From positions 1,798,001 through 1,862,000 of the forward strand of contig CP179198.1 of the NCBI GenBank assembly GCA_051201585.1: DNA of 64,000 nucleotides, in the 5' to 3' direction. The position numbers and the translations under genes are program-made. Position 1 is the stretch's first letter. Each line of letters begins with the position of its first letter. The DNA is from UBA868 sp016776875 (GTDB taxonomy: Bacteria; Pseudomonadota; Gammaproteobacteria; Arenicellales; UBA868). Below the pieces are notes generated by a model. The model saw only the letters and a list, made by a program, of their open reading frames with translations, had not been told where the DNA came from and ran no database searches. Below, piece by piece: positions 35,939 through 45,473 of this stretch.

Positions 35939-37966
35939 ATGCCCGCTGATGCCCCACCGCGAGATCCTCTTCTCACCCCTTTTGCGATCGGGAATCGCGT
36001 TATCAAAAACCGGATCTTTAGCAGTGGTCATGCGCTGAGTCATGCTGCGAATGGGCGGGCGACACAAACAACCCTTAACTATCAGAAAGAAAAAGCCCTG
36101 GGCGGCATTGGCTTGTCTTTCGTGGGCGGGTCAGGAACGGTCTCGCCAGATACTGCGCCCGTCTTTGATCAATTGGTTATTGATGATGACATTGTGCCGT
36201 TTTTCCAAGAGCTCGCGGCGTTTTATCACCGTCATGATGCGCTACTCATGACCCAAATCACACATCTCGGGCGACGGACTCATGCCAATGCGGGCGAGTG
36301 GGTGCCGATCGTTGCGCCATCGGCAATTCGAGAGACGCTTCACCGTGGTTTCCCGCGGGAAATGGACGAGGAGGATATTTTTCGGATTGCCGAAGACTTC
36401 GGCAGTGCTGCGACAAGATGCAAAGCAGGTGGCCTTGACGGTCTTGAGGTAATTGCGTCAGGTCACTTAATTGATCAGTTTTGGTCGCCGGCCACCAATC
36501 ATCGACAAGATAAATATGGCGGTTGTCTTGAAAACCGGATGCGGTTTGGGCGGATGGTGTTTGACGCTATTCGTAGCGCAGTTGGAGATAATTTTCTGAT
36601 TGGCATTCGGATGACCATGAGTGAGCACGACCATGATCAAAGTGGGCTTTCGCTTCAAGATAATATTGAGATCGCCAAAAAACTTCGTGATGACGGTGTC
36701 ATCGATTTTTTGAATCTGGTATCTGGCAGGATTGATACGCTCCCGCGCCTGACCAATTACATGCCTGGAATGGCCGCGCCACTTGCACCGTTTCTCCAGC
36801 AAGTGGCCTTTTTCCGGCAAGAAATTGATCTGCCCATATTTCACGCGACCCGTATCAACGACTTAGCCACCGCACGGCATGCGATTTCAGAAAATATTGT
36901 AGATATGGTTGGCATGACGCGTGGGCACATTGCCGATCCCTACATTGTTGCAAAACTAATGCGGGGAGATGAAGCACGTATTCGATCTTGCGTTGGATCC
37001 ACCTACTGCTCGAACTTTCGATACTGCATCCAGAATCCCGCGACCGCCCGCGAAGCGCATCTCCCGCATATTATTAAAAAGAATCTGGACCAAACAAAGA
37101 AAGTTGTCGTGATTGGTGCAGGTCCTGCGGGATTAGAGGCGGCGCGTGTCTGCGCCCTGCGCGGCCATCAGGTGACGCTCTTTGAGGCAGCCCACCAGGC
37201 AGGCGGACAAGTTCTTCTCGCCGGAAAAGTTCATTGGCGCAATGATTTAAACACCATTATCGACTGGCTTGAAAAAGAGATCCAAATCCTGGCCGTTGAC
37301 ATCCGATTTAATTATTTTGCCGAAAAAGCGGACATCCTGGCCGAAAATCCTGATGTTGTGATTATCGCTACCGGCGGATCACCGAATACTGAATGGATAA
37401 ATGGTAATGCGCGCGTCGTTAACTCATGGGATGTTCTCTCTGGAATGGTACAACTTACCGGTCATGTTTTTATTCATGATCAAACCGGACGAAATACGGC
37501 GTTAACGGTCGCCGATTACCTCTCCGAAAAAGGCGTCTCGGTGACTTTGAACACCCAAGACGCACAAATCGGGGCGGAAGCGATGCGACTTGAGATGTCT
37601 CCCTTTATGAAGCATTTTTATGAGCGCGATGTCAAAATGTCAGTGGATCATGAACTTCTTGCGGCTCATGCTGAAGATAAACAGACCCGGGTCACCCTTC
37701 GAAACATTCATACCACCGCTACTACGGACGAGTTTGTTGATCATCTCGTTGTAGAGGCCGGCACCCTCCCCAATGACGATCTTTTCTACGGCCTTAAAGC
37801 CGATTCTGCAAACAAAGGAATTATCGATCTCGACCTATTTACCGCAGGTCGTGCGCAGCCTACCCATGGAGAGCGCTTTCATTTGTACCGGGTTGGAGAC
37901 GTTTCAGGCAGCAGGGATATTCATTGCGCGATGCTCGATTCACTGAGGCTTTGTGCCCAGATCTAA
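35939..37966 (+). CDS. Old-yellow-enzyme/FAD fusion, DgcA-like demethylase or dehydrogenase
   Basis: About 675 residues. The first half is a FMN barrel of the NADH:flavin oxidoreductase family (PFAIGNRVIKNRIFSSGHAL, ITHLGRR). The middle carries an iron-sulfur region CVGSTYCSNFRYC in which the second Cys of the TMADH C-x2-C motif is Ser, the pattern of DgcA-type dimethylglycine and N-methylproline demethylases. The C-terminal part has VVVIGAGPAGLEAARVCALR, a nucleotide-binding domain. Reaction: oxidative N-demethylation or 2,4-dienoyl-type reduction; the first is favoured by the Rieske and BCCT genes in the window. ATG at 35939 has GGGGAAAG upstream. Confidence 0.85.
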   Translation: MPADAPPRDPLLTPFAIGNRVIKNRIFSSGHALSHAANGRATQTTLNYQKEKALGGIGLSFVGGSGTVSPDTAPVFDQLVIDDDIVPFFQELAAFYHRHDALLMTQITHLGRRTHANAGEWVPIVAPSAIRETLHRGFPREMDEEDIFRIAEDFGSAATRCKAGGLDGLEVIASGHLIDQFWSPATNHRQDKYGGCLENRMRFGRMVFDAIRSAVGDNFLIGIRMTMSEHDHDQSGLSLQDNIEIAKKLRDDGVIDFLNLVSGRIDTLPRLTNYMPGMAAPLAPFLQQVAFFRQEIDLPIFHATRINDLATARHAISENIVDMVGMTRGHIADPYIVAKLMRGDEARIRSCVGSTYCSNFRYCIQNPATAREAHLPHIIKKNLDQTKKVVVIGAGPAGLEAARVCALRGHQVTLFEAAHQAGGQVLLAGKVHWRNDLNTIIDWLEKEIQILAVDIRFNYFAEKADILAENPDVVIIATGGSPNTEWINGNARVVNSWDVLSGMVQLTGHVFIHDQTGRNTALTVADYLSEKGVSVTLNTQDAQIGAEAMRLEMSPFMKHFYERDVKMSVDHELLAAHAEDKQTRVTLRNIHTTATTDEFVDHLVVEAGTLPNDDLFYGLKADSANKGIIDLDLFTAGRAQPTHGERFHLYRVGDVSGSRDIHCAMLDSLRLCAQI

Positions 37967-38087
37967 GCCTTCATTCCCGGCATAACCGCACCTTCAAAGA
38001 CTTTGATCAAAAATTGGCGCTAACTGATTAGTCTAAAAAAATGAGGTATCCCTATAGTAGATTGCTCGACCAATGTGGAGCGTTTTT

Positions 38088-38388
38088 ATGCTATTGGGCA
38101 ATCCTAGAGCGACCCTGAGAGCGCAGCTGGCAGTTTTTTTGATTTTAGCGACACCCTTCAGTGCTTTATCACTCGGAGGATGTTCGAGTCCGAGTGCAAC
38201 AGTTGGAAGCTGACCGTGCATGCTGTCGCGGGCTTGTACCCCAATGTGCGGCATGTGAGGCAGGAATGACACTGGAAAACTGGCTCAAAGAAACCTGCCC
38301 TAACGGCGAAACCGACGCCTATTACAACGGTTGGGATGCGAGCAGTAATAAACCCGAATGGATCTGCGAACCTATCGATGTTGAGTAA
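38088..38388 (+). CDS. Small secreted Cys-rich protein, frame broken by one base
   Basis: The frame from ATG 38088 gives a signal peptide (MLLGNPRATLRAQLAVFLIL then ATPFSALS) and stops at TGA 38211. The next frame, open to 38388, encodes ADRACCRGLVPQCAACEAGM and TLENWLKETC, with seven Cys and a Trp/Tyr-rich end. Removing one base at GGAAGCTGAC (38205-38214) joins them into one secreted protein of about 99 residues. The C-C-x5-C-x2-C-x2-G-[ML] motif recurs in small extracellular proteins of microbes and large viruses, as far as I recall. Alternatively the second part starts on its own at GTG 38161. Confidence 0.5.
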
Positions 38389-38414
38389 AAATTCATCCTG
38401 AAAAAGAGAACGCC

Positions 38415-38657
38415 ATGACAACTGAATCACTCACCATTTTCCTGGGCTGGACAACAGTTATTAATATTCTGGTACTCATTTTTAGCACGCTAATACTACT
38501 GATCGCTCGGGAAAAAATTTCAAAAATACATACGCGTCTATTTGGTCTGGATCAAGCCGGCGTGAGTCAAATTTATTTTCAATACCTGGCCCAGTACAAG
38601 ATCGCGATCATCGTGTTTAATATCGCACCCTATTTAGCGCTACGTATTCTTGCTTGA
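38415..38657 (+). CDS. DUF6868-like small membrane protein
   Basis: An 80-residue protein opening MTTESLTIFLGWTTVINILV, with two membrane spans (about 8-30 and 60-78) and a middle RLFGLDQAGVSQIYFQYLAQ YKIA segment. This recurring short bacterial membrane protein matches what I remember of DUF6868. Role unknown. It lies 26 bases after the Cys-rich gene and may share its message. Confidence 0.75.
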   Translation: MTTESLTIFLGWTTVINILVLIFSTLILLIAREKISKIHTRLFGLDQAGVSQIYFQYLAQYKIAIIVFNIAPYLALRILA

Positions 38658-38670
38658 ACTCGCCGACAGC

Positions 38671-38695
38671 CCTTGAAAAATCAATCTTTTCAAGG
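38671..38695. terminator. Terminator-like hairpin between convergent genes
   Basis: CCTTGAAAA (38671-38679) pairs perfectly with TTTTCAAGG (38687-38695), loop of seven. The A and T runs lie within the stem, so it can work in both directions. It ends just inside the 3' end of the leftward phosphatase gene and follows the DUF6868-like gene by 13 bases. Confidence 0.6.
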
Positions 38696-39271
38696 CGTGA
38701 ATTTAATCGATTCACCAGTTTCGGGGTCGTAAAGCACGAGGCCACCAGAGCTAACTGATCGACCAGTGACGGCCTGAATCGTCACAAAATGGGTAACCAT
38801 GAGCACAGGATTCCCTGACGACTCAACATGCCAGAGTTTTTCGTATAAAAGTGGTAGCAGATCATCTTCTGAAAAATGGGCTTCATAGAAAGAGTTGAGT
38901 CCCCTAAAGGGAATTACCTCGCCAACATTTAAGTTGACGGCTGTTTGCTGGCAACGACACCACTCGCTTGAAAATATCTCGGAAAACACGATATCCCTCT
39001 GATTTAGCTTCGCGCCAATTTCTTTTGCCTGCGCTATGCCTTCCGCACTGAGATTTCGCTGCGTTTCGCAGTTACTGAGGTCAAAATGATCAGGGTCACC
39101 ATTGCCAGGCGCTAACGCGTGACGCATGAAGAGAACTTTTCCAGTTAGGAGCGCAACACTGGCATCAGCAAAACACTTTGGAGTTGCAAACGAAAGCAAA
39201 ATCGCCATCCAAACCGCGGTAGCTCGGACGGCTCGCCCGAATCTCACCTTCACTTTTCTAACGGATGTCAA
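38690..39271 (-). CDS. Secreted histidine phosphatase family protein
   Basis: A 193-residue protein with a signal-like N-terminus (hydrophobic run AVWMAILLSFATPKCFA) and a histidine phosphatase domain: VLFMRHALAPGNGD carries the catalytic RH-[GA], RNLSAEGIAQAKEIG is the usual second motif, SSEWCRCQQTA follows, and VLMVTHFVTIQAVTG gives the second His. It likely removes phosphate from a periplasmic substrate. The MORN-repeat gene lies 25 bases upstream on the same strand. Confidence 0.85.
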   Translation of the reverse strand: MTSVRKVKVRFGRAVRATAVWMAILLSFATPKCFADASVALLTGKVLFMRHALAPGNGDPDHFDLSNCETQRNLSAEGIAQAKEIGAKLNQRDIVFSEIFSSEWCRCQQTAVNLNVGEVIPFRGLNSFYEAHFSEDDLLPLLYEKLWHVESSGNPVLMVTHFVTIQAVTGRSVSSGGLVLYDPETGESIKFTP

Positions 39272-39296
39272 TTTAAATTCGCGCTCGCGTTTCTTG

Positions 39297-39749
39297 CTAC
39301 TGAGTCAGACATAAAGCATTTCCGTTCGTATAGGCGTAGGTCGCCTTACCTGCTGCGCTATAAGCGGTCGCATTCCAGGGAATGCCTTTTCGCCATTCTC
39401 CCGTCACCGTTTTTCCAGAGATGTAAGTAAGCGTTCCTTCACCATGATAGTCACCTCCATGAAACTCGCCCACATACCTGTCACCGTTCGACCAAGTATA
39501 TTGGCCGCTTCCACTTTTTTGGCCTGCCAGCCACTGCCCCTCATAACGGTGTCCATTAGTCCAGACATACGTACCGAAACCATGCTTCTCGCCCTTTTTC
39601 CACTCGCCGCGATATCGATCGCCATTGTCATATCGATAATCGCCTTCACACTCATCATAGGCGAGGGAAAATACTTCCGGACAAGACGGGAGACCCTGAG
39701 CACGGCCTGCGATCAGCAGTAAAATTAAAACAATTAGGTAACGGTGCAT
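39297..39749 (-). CDS. Secreted MORN-repeat protein
   Basis: A 150-residue protein with a signal peptide (MHRYLIVLILLLIAGRAQG) and four to five MORN repeats, such as YDNGDRYRGEWKKGEKHGFG, WTNGHRYEGQWLAGQKSGSG and WSNGDRYVGEFHGGDYHGEG, followed by TYISGKTVTGEW. MORN repeats form beta-hairpin ribbons used in binding lipids, peptides or wall material. Probably an operon with the histidine phosphatase gene. Confidence 0.9.
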   Translation of the reverse strand: MHRYLIVLILLLIAGRAQGLPSCPEVFSLAYDECEGDYRYDNGDRYRGEWKKGEKHGFGTYVWTNGHRYEGQWLAGQKSGSGQYTWSNGDRYVGEFHGGDYHGEGTLTYISGKTVTGEWRKGIPWNATAYSAAGKATYAYTNGNALCLTQ

Positions 39750-39832
39750 CTCGAAAAATTTCCTTTATATCTAATACTCCTCACTTTATTGTACTGTCCG
39801 ATACCGCCTGGTGAACATCCATAAGTTGATCG

Positions 39833-40652
39833 TTAACCCTGACAGCCCTCACAAACATAAAGTCGACGTCCATTCGCAGATATTCGACTGATTTTCCCTC
39901 CACATCGATAACATGGCTTCCCGGCACGGCCAAATACAGCAAATCGATAGCGTGACTTTGAAAAGCCCTTTTTTCTAAGCACCTTTACCGTGCTCGGGTG
40001 ATTCGTGATCCCTCCGGTCTTGTAGCTTTGGGTCGATAAAATCAACGTCGTTCGAGCCAACTCATTCACCTGTCTTAACTCCAGATCTCTTGGTCGTAAC
40101 GCTGGGTTCACTTGCGCCGCAAAAAGAATTTCTGAGCGCAAATAGTTTCCCAACCCCGCAACAAACGATTGATCCAGAAACAAAAGCTGAAACACTACGA
40201 CCAGAAAATCGTTTATCCAGTAACTGACGTGAAATATCTCGCCAGACTATGGTCGGAGATAAAACATCAGGCCCGAGTTTTGCGAGGTAAGGAAATTGAT
40301 CCAGTTCCAGCGCATTCAATAAAAAAATATCGGTCGCACTGTAAAGCAACGCGCTATGCGACGCTGTTGTTAATGCAACGCGAAGTGTTCGATTTGTTTT
40401 GGGTTGCTCACCGGCCGCTTTGATATACCACCGACCATAGAGCTGGTTATGGGAGTAAAGCACGTTACCCGTATCAAAAAAAATCAGCAGGGCCTTGCCT
40501 TTTGTCGTCACGCGCTGAACGGTCGCATTCAAAAGTGCTTTACGATGCCGCTTGAGCCGCGTCGGACCAAAAAATACTTCAGTGAGCCTTCGATTGACCA
40601 AGACTTCACCAATTTGGTCGGCCTCGCGACGGACCTCAGGACCCTCAGGCAT
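39833..40652 (-). CDS. nei: Endonuclease VIII / Fpg-type DNA glycosylase, frame broken by one base
   Basis: The N-terminus MPEGPEVRREADQIGEVLVN has the catalytic Pro2-Glu3. The H2TH region reads FLDQSFVAGLGNYLRSEILF, and the C-terminal zinc finger CYRCGG ... CEGCQ is intact, with a strand-end FGRAGKPC. So it is a base-excision-repair glycosylase for oxidised pyrimidines. The first frame runs 40652 to about 40186 (...RFSGRSVSA) and the second from about 40182 to 39833. Dropping one T from AGCTTTTG would give GRSVSALFLDQSFVAG, the family sequence. All functional residues survive, so a sequence error is likelier than decay. Last gene of the aminotransferase-DoeA strand, 25 bases after it. Confidence 0.82.
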
Positions 40653-40677
40653 CAGTACTCAATGCACCCTATCTTTC

Positions 40678-42015
40678 TTACGCTGCGGTATGTTGCGGTG
40701 TACATACATCAATCGCTGACGCAAGCTTGCCAATTAGTTCTTCAATTTGACTATCATCAATAATAAAGGGAGGCGCAAGTAGTACATGGTCCCCGTTTAC
40801 ACCATCGCGAGTGCCCGCCATGGGATAACAGATCAAGCCATTTTCAAACGCGGCTTTCTTGATATTGGCGGCCAAACGTAGTGCGGGGTCAAAGGGTTCT
40901 TTAGTTTCCTTATTTGATACCAGTTCAATCGCCCAAAACAGCCCTCTGCCTCGGATATCTCCTACCATCTGATGATCCACGAACTGTTCGCGAAGCGCAC
41001 TTTCAAATCGAGGGCCAAGATCATGGACTCTCGACACTAGTTCTTTCGAGTCGAGCTCTTTGAACACGGCACAGCCCGCGGCTGCAGCAACCGGATGACC
41101 CAAATAGGTATGCCCGTGCTGAAAAAATCCGGATCCTTCTGAAATCGCTTGATAAATTTCAGATTGGCACAACATGGCGCCGATGGGTTGGTAGCCCGCG
41201 CCAAGCCCCTTGGCGATACAGACGATATCAGGAGCAATATCATCATACTCTGAAGCAAATAGGTAGCCGGTTCGCCCCATTCCACACATGACCTCGTCTA
41301 AGATGAGAAGAACGCCGTATTTATTACAGATTTCCCGGATTTGCTTAAAGTATCCGTCGACTGCGGGAACTGCACCCGACGTCGCTCCAACAACAGGCTC
41401 CGCCAGAAAAGCAATTACCGTATCCGGTCCTAGCCGAAGGATCTCATCCTCGAGCGCCCGCGCAGTACGTTGACCGTAATCCCAACTCGACTCTGAGTCA
41501 GCACGTTCTGCGTATTCATAGCAAGGTGCAATATGGCTAAAGTCAGTCAACAGGGGGGAGAATTGCTTTCGGCGCCACTCGTTCCCACCCGCCGCAAGGG
41601 CGCCCAGCGTATTGCCATGATAACTTTGTCGACGAGCGATGATATGGGTTCGATGCAACTCGCCTTTTTCGACAAAAAATTGACGAGCCAATTTTAGTGC
41701 CGCCTCTACTGCTTCTGAACCACCTGACACCAAAAACGCTCGATCGATCCCTTTCGGCGCCTTTGATATCAGAAGGCTGGCTAATTCCTCAGCGGGGTCA
41801 GACGTAAAAAATCCCGTGTGGGCAAACGCAAAGCGGTCGAGCTGTTCCTGAATTGCAAGCTTGACCGCTTTGTTATCATGCCCAAGACACGATACGGCTG
41901 CGCCGCCAGACCCATCAAGGTATTGCTTTCCCGTGGCATCCACCAGATAGCATCCATTGCCAGACGCGGCAACCGGCAATTTAACTCGAGTATGGCGAGG
42001 AAATACGTTAGACAT
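40678..42015 (-). CDS. Class III aminotransferase, DoeD-like
   Basis: A 445-residue PLP enzyme. YLDGSGGAAVSCLGHDN, VSGGSEAVEAALKLARQ, ILDEVMCGMGRTG and the PLP lysine in VCIAKGLGAGYQPIGA are all in place, with HGHTYLGHPVAAAAG and GDIRGRGLFWAIELV later. The family includes diaminobutyrate/aspartate-semialdehyde type aminotransferases such as DoeD of ectoine breakdown. Position downstream of the DoeA-like hydrolase gene supports that role, but other amino donors are possible. Confidence 0.85.
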   Translation of the reverse strand: MSNVFPRHTRVKLPVAASGNGCYLVDATGKQYLDGSGGAAVSCLGHDNKAVKLAIQEQLDRFAFAHTGFFTSDPAEELASLLISKAPKGIDRAFLVSGGSEAVEAALKLARQFFVEKGELHRTHIIARRQSYHGNTLGALAAGGNEWRRKQFSPLLTDFSHIAPCYEYAERADSESSWDYGQRTARALEDEILRLGPDTVIAFLAEPVVGATSGAVPAVDGYFKQIREICNKYGVLLILDEVMCGMGRTGYLFASEYDDIAPDIVCIAKGLGAGYQPIGAMLCQSEIYQAISEGSGFFQHGHTYLGHPVAAAAGCAVFKELDSKELVSRVHDLGPRFESALREQFVDHQMVGDIRGRGLFWAIELVSNKETKEPFDPALRLAANIKKAAFENGLICYPMAGTRDGVNGDHVLLAPPFIIDDSQIEELIGKLASAIDVCTPQHTAA

Positions 42016-42084
42016 TCATGTCGTAGATCAGAAACTAGGGTAACACGGCATCAGCTATTTACGAGCCTTATCTCACGCCACTCA

Positions 42085-42369
42085 CTACATCGTAACCTTA
42101 ACATCGGCGCTCCAAGTTTCAATCGAAGCGCCATCAATTGCGCCATCAGAAACCATTCCGCCAAAAATTCGTTGCGCAACAGAGGTGGCGGCTTCCATTG
42201 TCGCCGCATCCGGATAACGGGCGACAACAACGCCATTTCCATTATCATCAAATGCCATTTCAATAAAATCCGCGCCCACTGTCGCCACTTCCTCGCGAGC
42301 GGCCTGCGCCATCTGGACGGCCTTCTCAGTATTTGAACTGGTGAAACGAGTGATTCTGTATATCGACAT
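42085..42369 (-). CDS. Small alpha/beta-barrel-type protein between DoeA-like and aminotransferase genes
   Basis: A 94-residue protein opening MSIYRITRFTSSNTEKAVQM, with AQAAREEVATVGADFIEMAF, a strand DDNGNGVVVARYPDAATMEA and a C-terminal strand. The order and length fit the ABM-like dimeric barrel. It sits in the middle of a leftward gene set, 98 bases after the hydrolase and 69 bases before the aminotransferase. It could act on a reactive pathway intermediate (inference). Confidence 0.7.
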   Translation of the reverse strand: MSIYRITRFTSSNTEKAVQMAQAAREEVATVGADFIEMAFDDNGNGVVVARYPDAATMEAATSVAQRIFGGMVSDGAIDGASIETWSADVKVTM

Positions 42370-42467
42370 ATCTATCTCCTTATTATTTTTTTATTTGGCG
42401 TTTTGGTTTGCCCTATCTTATTTCAATTCCGAAACCTGTAGACAGTTAATTAAAAAGAGAGGGATTT

Positions 42468-43640
42468 TTAGCGCACATCAATGACGCTCCGCGGAAAATC
42501 AGTAAGGCAATCAACCCCGGAGTCTGTGACGGCCACTGTCTCGCTAAATTCAATACCCCAGCCATCCATCCACATGCCAAGCATCACATGAAGGGTCATA
42601 TTTTTCTCCAGCACTGTTAAATCGTTAGCGCGCAGGCTTATCGTGTGTTCACCCCAGTCGGGTGAATAGCCAACGCCGATGCCATACCCGATTCGGCTTT
42701 CCTTGACTAAGCCGTAACGGTTTAATACCTTTTGCCAGGCCGTATGAACATCTCCTGCCGTGACACCTGGGCGAATTGTCTCTAATACCGATTCGAGGCC
42801 TTCGGTAACCGCATTTGCAGTATCGTATACTTTCCGAGGACCGCTGCCTAATTGAAATGTACGGGCGAGGCCCGCGTTGTAGCGCTTGTGGGCACCACCT
42901 AATTCAAGCGCAACCGTCTGGTTTTTCTCAAACGGTATATCGGTCCACATCGGATGCGCTGTTGCCGCAGCCTCGCCCGCCATCACAAGTGGACAGAGTG
43001 CCGGAAGGTCTCCTCCCGAGCCATTAATGCCGCTTGTACCCGCCTCGAGAATTTTAGCTACAAGATCACATTGTCTGACGCCCGGCGCAATATGCTCTCG
43101 AGCAACTTGTTGCACATTGCTCGCAATTTGTGCCGCGACCCGCATCACTTCAACTTCTGCGTCACTTTTGATCAGTCGACACCAGTTTACAAGTCGATCT
43201 GCATCCTCCCAGTGGACCTCCGACAGTGTGCGTTGAAGACGCTCAACGGCTTTGAAAGAGAAAAAATAGGTATCACTCTCAAAACCGACTCGCCTACCCG
43301 ACAGATCAAATTTGCGTATTTCATCCCCAATCGCTTCCATCGGGTGGACATCATCACGCTGAACCAGATCTTCGGAGTACGGGCGCACGCTCTCTTCCGA
43401 CAAATATGTTGTTAGGTAAACGGCGCCTGCGTCCATCTGGCGCCCCAGCCATACGGGGGCATGATCGTGCAACACCAGCATGACCTGGGGCACATAGAAA
43501 GACCAGGCATCGAAGCCTGTTAGCCAATTCATGTTGGCTGGATCGCCAATAACAAGCGCATCAAGATCCTGCTCCGACATTGACTTGCGGACAAGATCCA
43601 GGCGACGTTGATACTCCAACAAATCAAAAGCAGGTTTCAT
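42468..43640 (-). CDS. doeA: Ectoine hydrolase-like M24 protein
   Basis: A 390-residue pita-bread-fold protein of the creatinase/aminopeptidase P (M24) family. MNWLTGFDAWSFYVPQVMLV, RQMDAGAVYLTTYL, the SPDWGEHTISLRANDLTVLE run and MLGMWMDGWGIEFSETVAVT match DoeA from memory. DoeA opens the ectoine ring to N-acetyl-diaminobutyrate. The two Asp metal ligands of classical M24 peptidases are replaced (LELGG and NAGLART), as in DoeA, so a peptidase role is unlikely. No doeB deacetylase is in the window, so the pathway would be completed elsewhere. Symbol is tentative. Confidence 0.8.
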   Translation of the reverse strand: MKPAFDLLEYQRRLDLVRKSMSEQDLDALVIGDPANMNWLTGFDAWSFYVPQVMLVLHDHAPVWLGRQMDAGAVYLTTYLSEESVRPYSEDLVQRDDVHPMEAIGDEIRKFDLSGRRVGFESDTYFFSFKAVERLQRTLSEVHWEDADRLVNWCRLIKSDAEVEVMRVAAQIASNVQQVAREHIAPGVRQCDLVAKILEAGTSGINGSGGDLPALCPLVMAGEAAATAHPMWTDIPFEKNQTVALELGGAHKRYNAGLARTFQLGSGPRKVYDTANAVTEGLESVLETIRPGVTAGDVHTAWQKVLNRYGLVKESRIGYGIGVGYSPDWGEHTISLRANDLTVLEKNMTLHVMLGMWMDGWGIEFSETVAVTDSGVDCLTDFPRSVIDVR

Positions 43641-43735
43641 TTCTCTAATTTCCTTTTGATCAAACTTTTATGGTTATTTAATCATAACGAGGTGTCACCT
43701 CCATTGACGAGACTCTATACTTGTCTTCCCGCCTC

Positions 43736-45030
43736 ATGACTCAGGCCTCAAATATGTCTTCCATGCGAAATCCGGCTATCTTGGCGGCGTCCTGTATTCT
43801 CGCGGTCAGCTTTATCGTAATGCTGCTTGCTTATGGCGTACGACATTCTTTTTCAGTTTTTTTTCCTTTTATTCTGGAAGACTACTCCTGGAGCCGAGGC
43901 GGTACAGCATTTATGTTCTCGCTGCATTTAATGATCTACGGAATCTGTGCACCCATCGCTGGATCTCTGACTACAAACTGGCCTGTTAAACCGCTTCTCA
44001 TCTTTGGCATTTGCGTTCTGGGTGTCGCCGCAGGCGCTTGCGCCTTTGCAACAGAACTCTGGCACTTTTATCTACTATTTGGCGTACTGGCGCCTATTGG
44101 ACTTGCCTGTGCCGGTTCACCCGTCCTAAATCCCACGATCATGAACTGGTTCCACGATCGGCGTGGCATGGCGCTTGGTCTTGCCCAAACCGGAGGCGGG
44201 CTCAGTTTTGTATTCGTATTCATGATGGAATCCATCATCGTATCAGCAGGCTGGCGATCAGCTTATCTTTTCATGGGAGTGCTTACGATCGTCATACTCC
44301 TGCCCATTGTAATTTTTGGCTACACCTTCTCTCCCGAGCATCGAAACCTTAAAGCAATTGGATCAAGTGATAACAAACTGTCCAACGCCCCAGAAAAATT
44401 TAAAAACAGCGATTCACGTGCTCGATGGACACCTGCCACCGGCATTCGAAACCCTCGTATCTGGCTCTTATTTTTCTCTAATATGTTGTTCTGGGGGACC
44501 GGGTGTTACCTGATCCTTGCGCATCAGGTGAAGTTCGCCATCGATCTTGATTTCTCATCAACCGCAGCTGCTGCGACGACAGGGATCTTTGGGATTTGCA
44601 TGGTGCTGGGTCAAGCAAGTTCATTCATTTCGGACTATATCGGGCGAGAGAAGACCGTCCTAATCGCCACAGGCCTGACAACGACAGGCACTCTTATTCT
44701 TCTTTCGCTGAATCCTGGCGATTCTTTAATTTCGCTTTATAGTTTCGCCGCCCTGTTTGGTTTTGGTGCCGGCATTTTTGCCGTGTGCGTCTTTGTCGGC
44801 ACTGCAGATATCTTCTCAGGACGTTATTTTGGTTTGTTCGGTGGAATAGTTACCGCTGGGATGGGCTTTGGTGGCGCCTTTGGGCCTTGGCTCGGGGGCT
44901 TGCTTTTTGATGTCTCTGGCTCTTATCAATATTCTTTTATCTTCTCAGCAAGCAGCTTCTCCTGGCCTTCGTCTGCTTTTATCTGGCCGGACCGAGGCGA
45001 TCTGTAACCCCGCGTTGGTCAAGCATCTAA
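43736..45030 (+). CDS. MFS transporter (monocarboxylate-porter-like), C-terminus shifted by one base
   Basis: A twelve-span carrier with YGVRHSFSVFFPFILEDYSW and SLHLMIYGICAPIAGSLTTN, WFHDRRGMALGLAQTGGG and ISDYIGREKTVLIATG, the oxalate/monocarboxylate-porter pattern. As read, the frame ends at 45007 with a Ser/Trp/Arg-rich tail in place of span 12. From about 44953 the next frame encodes QLLLAFVCFYLAGPRR, a normal last span, ending at TAA 45028-45030. One missing base near AGCAGCTTC (44951-44958) would restore it. Start is ATG 43736 or TTG 43721. It diverges from the DoeA-like gene and may import or export its substrate. Confidence 0.82.
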
Positions 45031-45034
45031 TATC

Positions 45035-45331
45035 TCAGCGACGCTTTAGCTCAACTTCAACGAATGAGATCGGGCTGTCTTCAATATTGATCACATTGTG
45101 CTCCACCCCCTCGTTTCGAAAATATGCGTCCCCGGCCGCAATTGAGACCTCTCGCTGCTCACCTCCCGGCTCTTCCAGGCGCATTTTCAAGTCACTAATG
45201 GCCGTGATGACATAGTCATACTCATGACGATGCCAACCCGTCTGGGCTTCTGGTGCAAAATCAAACCGCGTGACTCTGACGTGCTCGTTATCAATTAGTA
45301 GTGAGGCGGTTGCCATTTTTTGATCACTCAT
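45035..45331 (-). CDS. Cupin-domain protein
   Basis: A 98-residue small cupin. GWHRHEYDYVITAISDLKMR is motif 1 with HxH and a Tyr-Asp pair, and AGDAYFRNEGVEHNVINIED is motif 2 with the last His. It probably binds a metal and a small organic acid. It converges with the MFS gene and diverges from the FAD oxidoreductase gene. Confidence 0.85.
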   Translation of the reverse strand: MSDQKMATASLLIDNEHVRVTRFDFAPEAQTGWHRHEYDYVITAISDLKMRLEEPGGEQREVSIAAGDAYFRNEGVEHNVINIEDSPISFVEVELKRR

Positions 45332-45473
45332 CTTATTATCTCAATGTAAAAACGAAGGGTTAAGTCCACTATTGTCTGGGCGTCATTCTAGCTCATCAGT
45401 TCTATGATCCATCCTCATTCAAAATCTGTTTTACTAATAACTTAACTGATTAATCAAAACTGCGATAATTTTC

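Noticed and set aside
38201..38220. RF2-like programmed +1 site at AGC-TGA-C
   Set aside because: The stop context is similar, but the internal Shine-Dalgarno and CUU codon of the RF2 site are missing.
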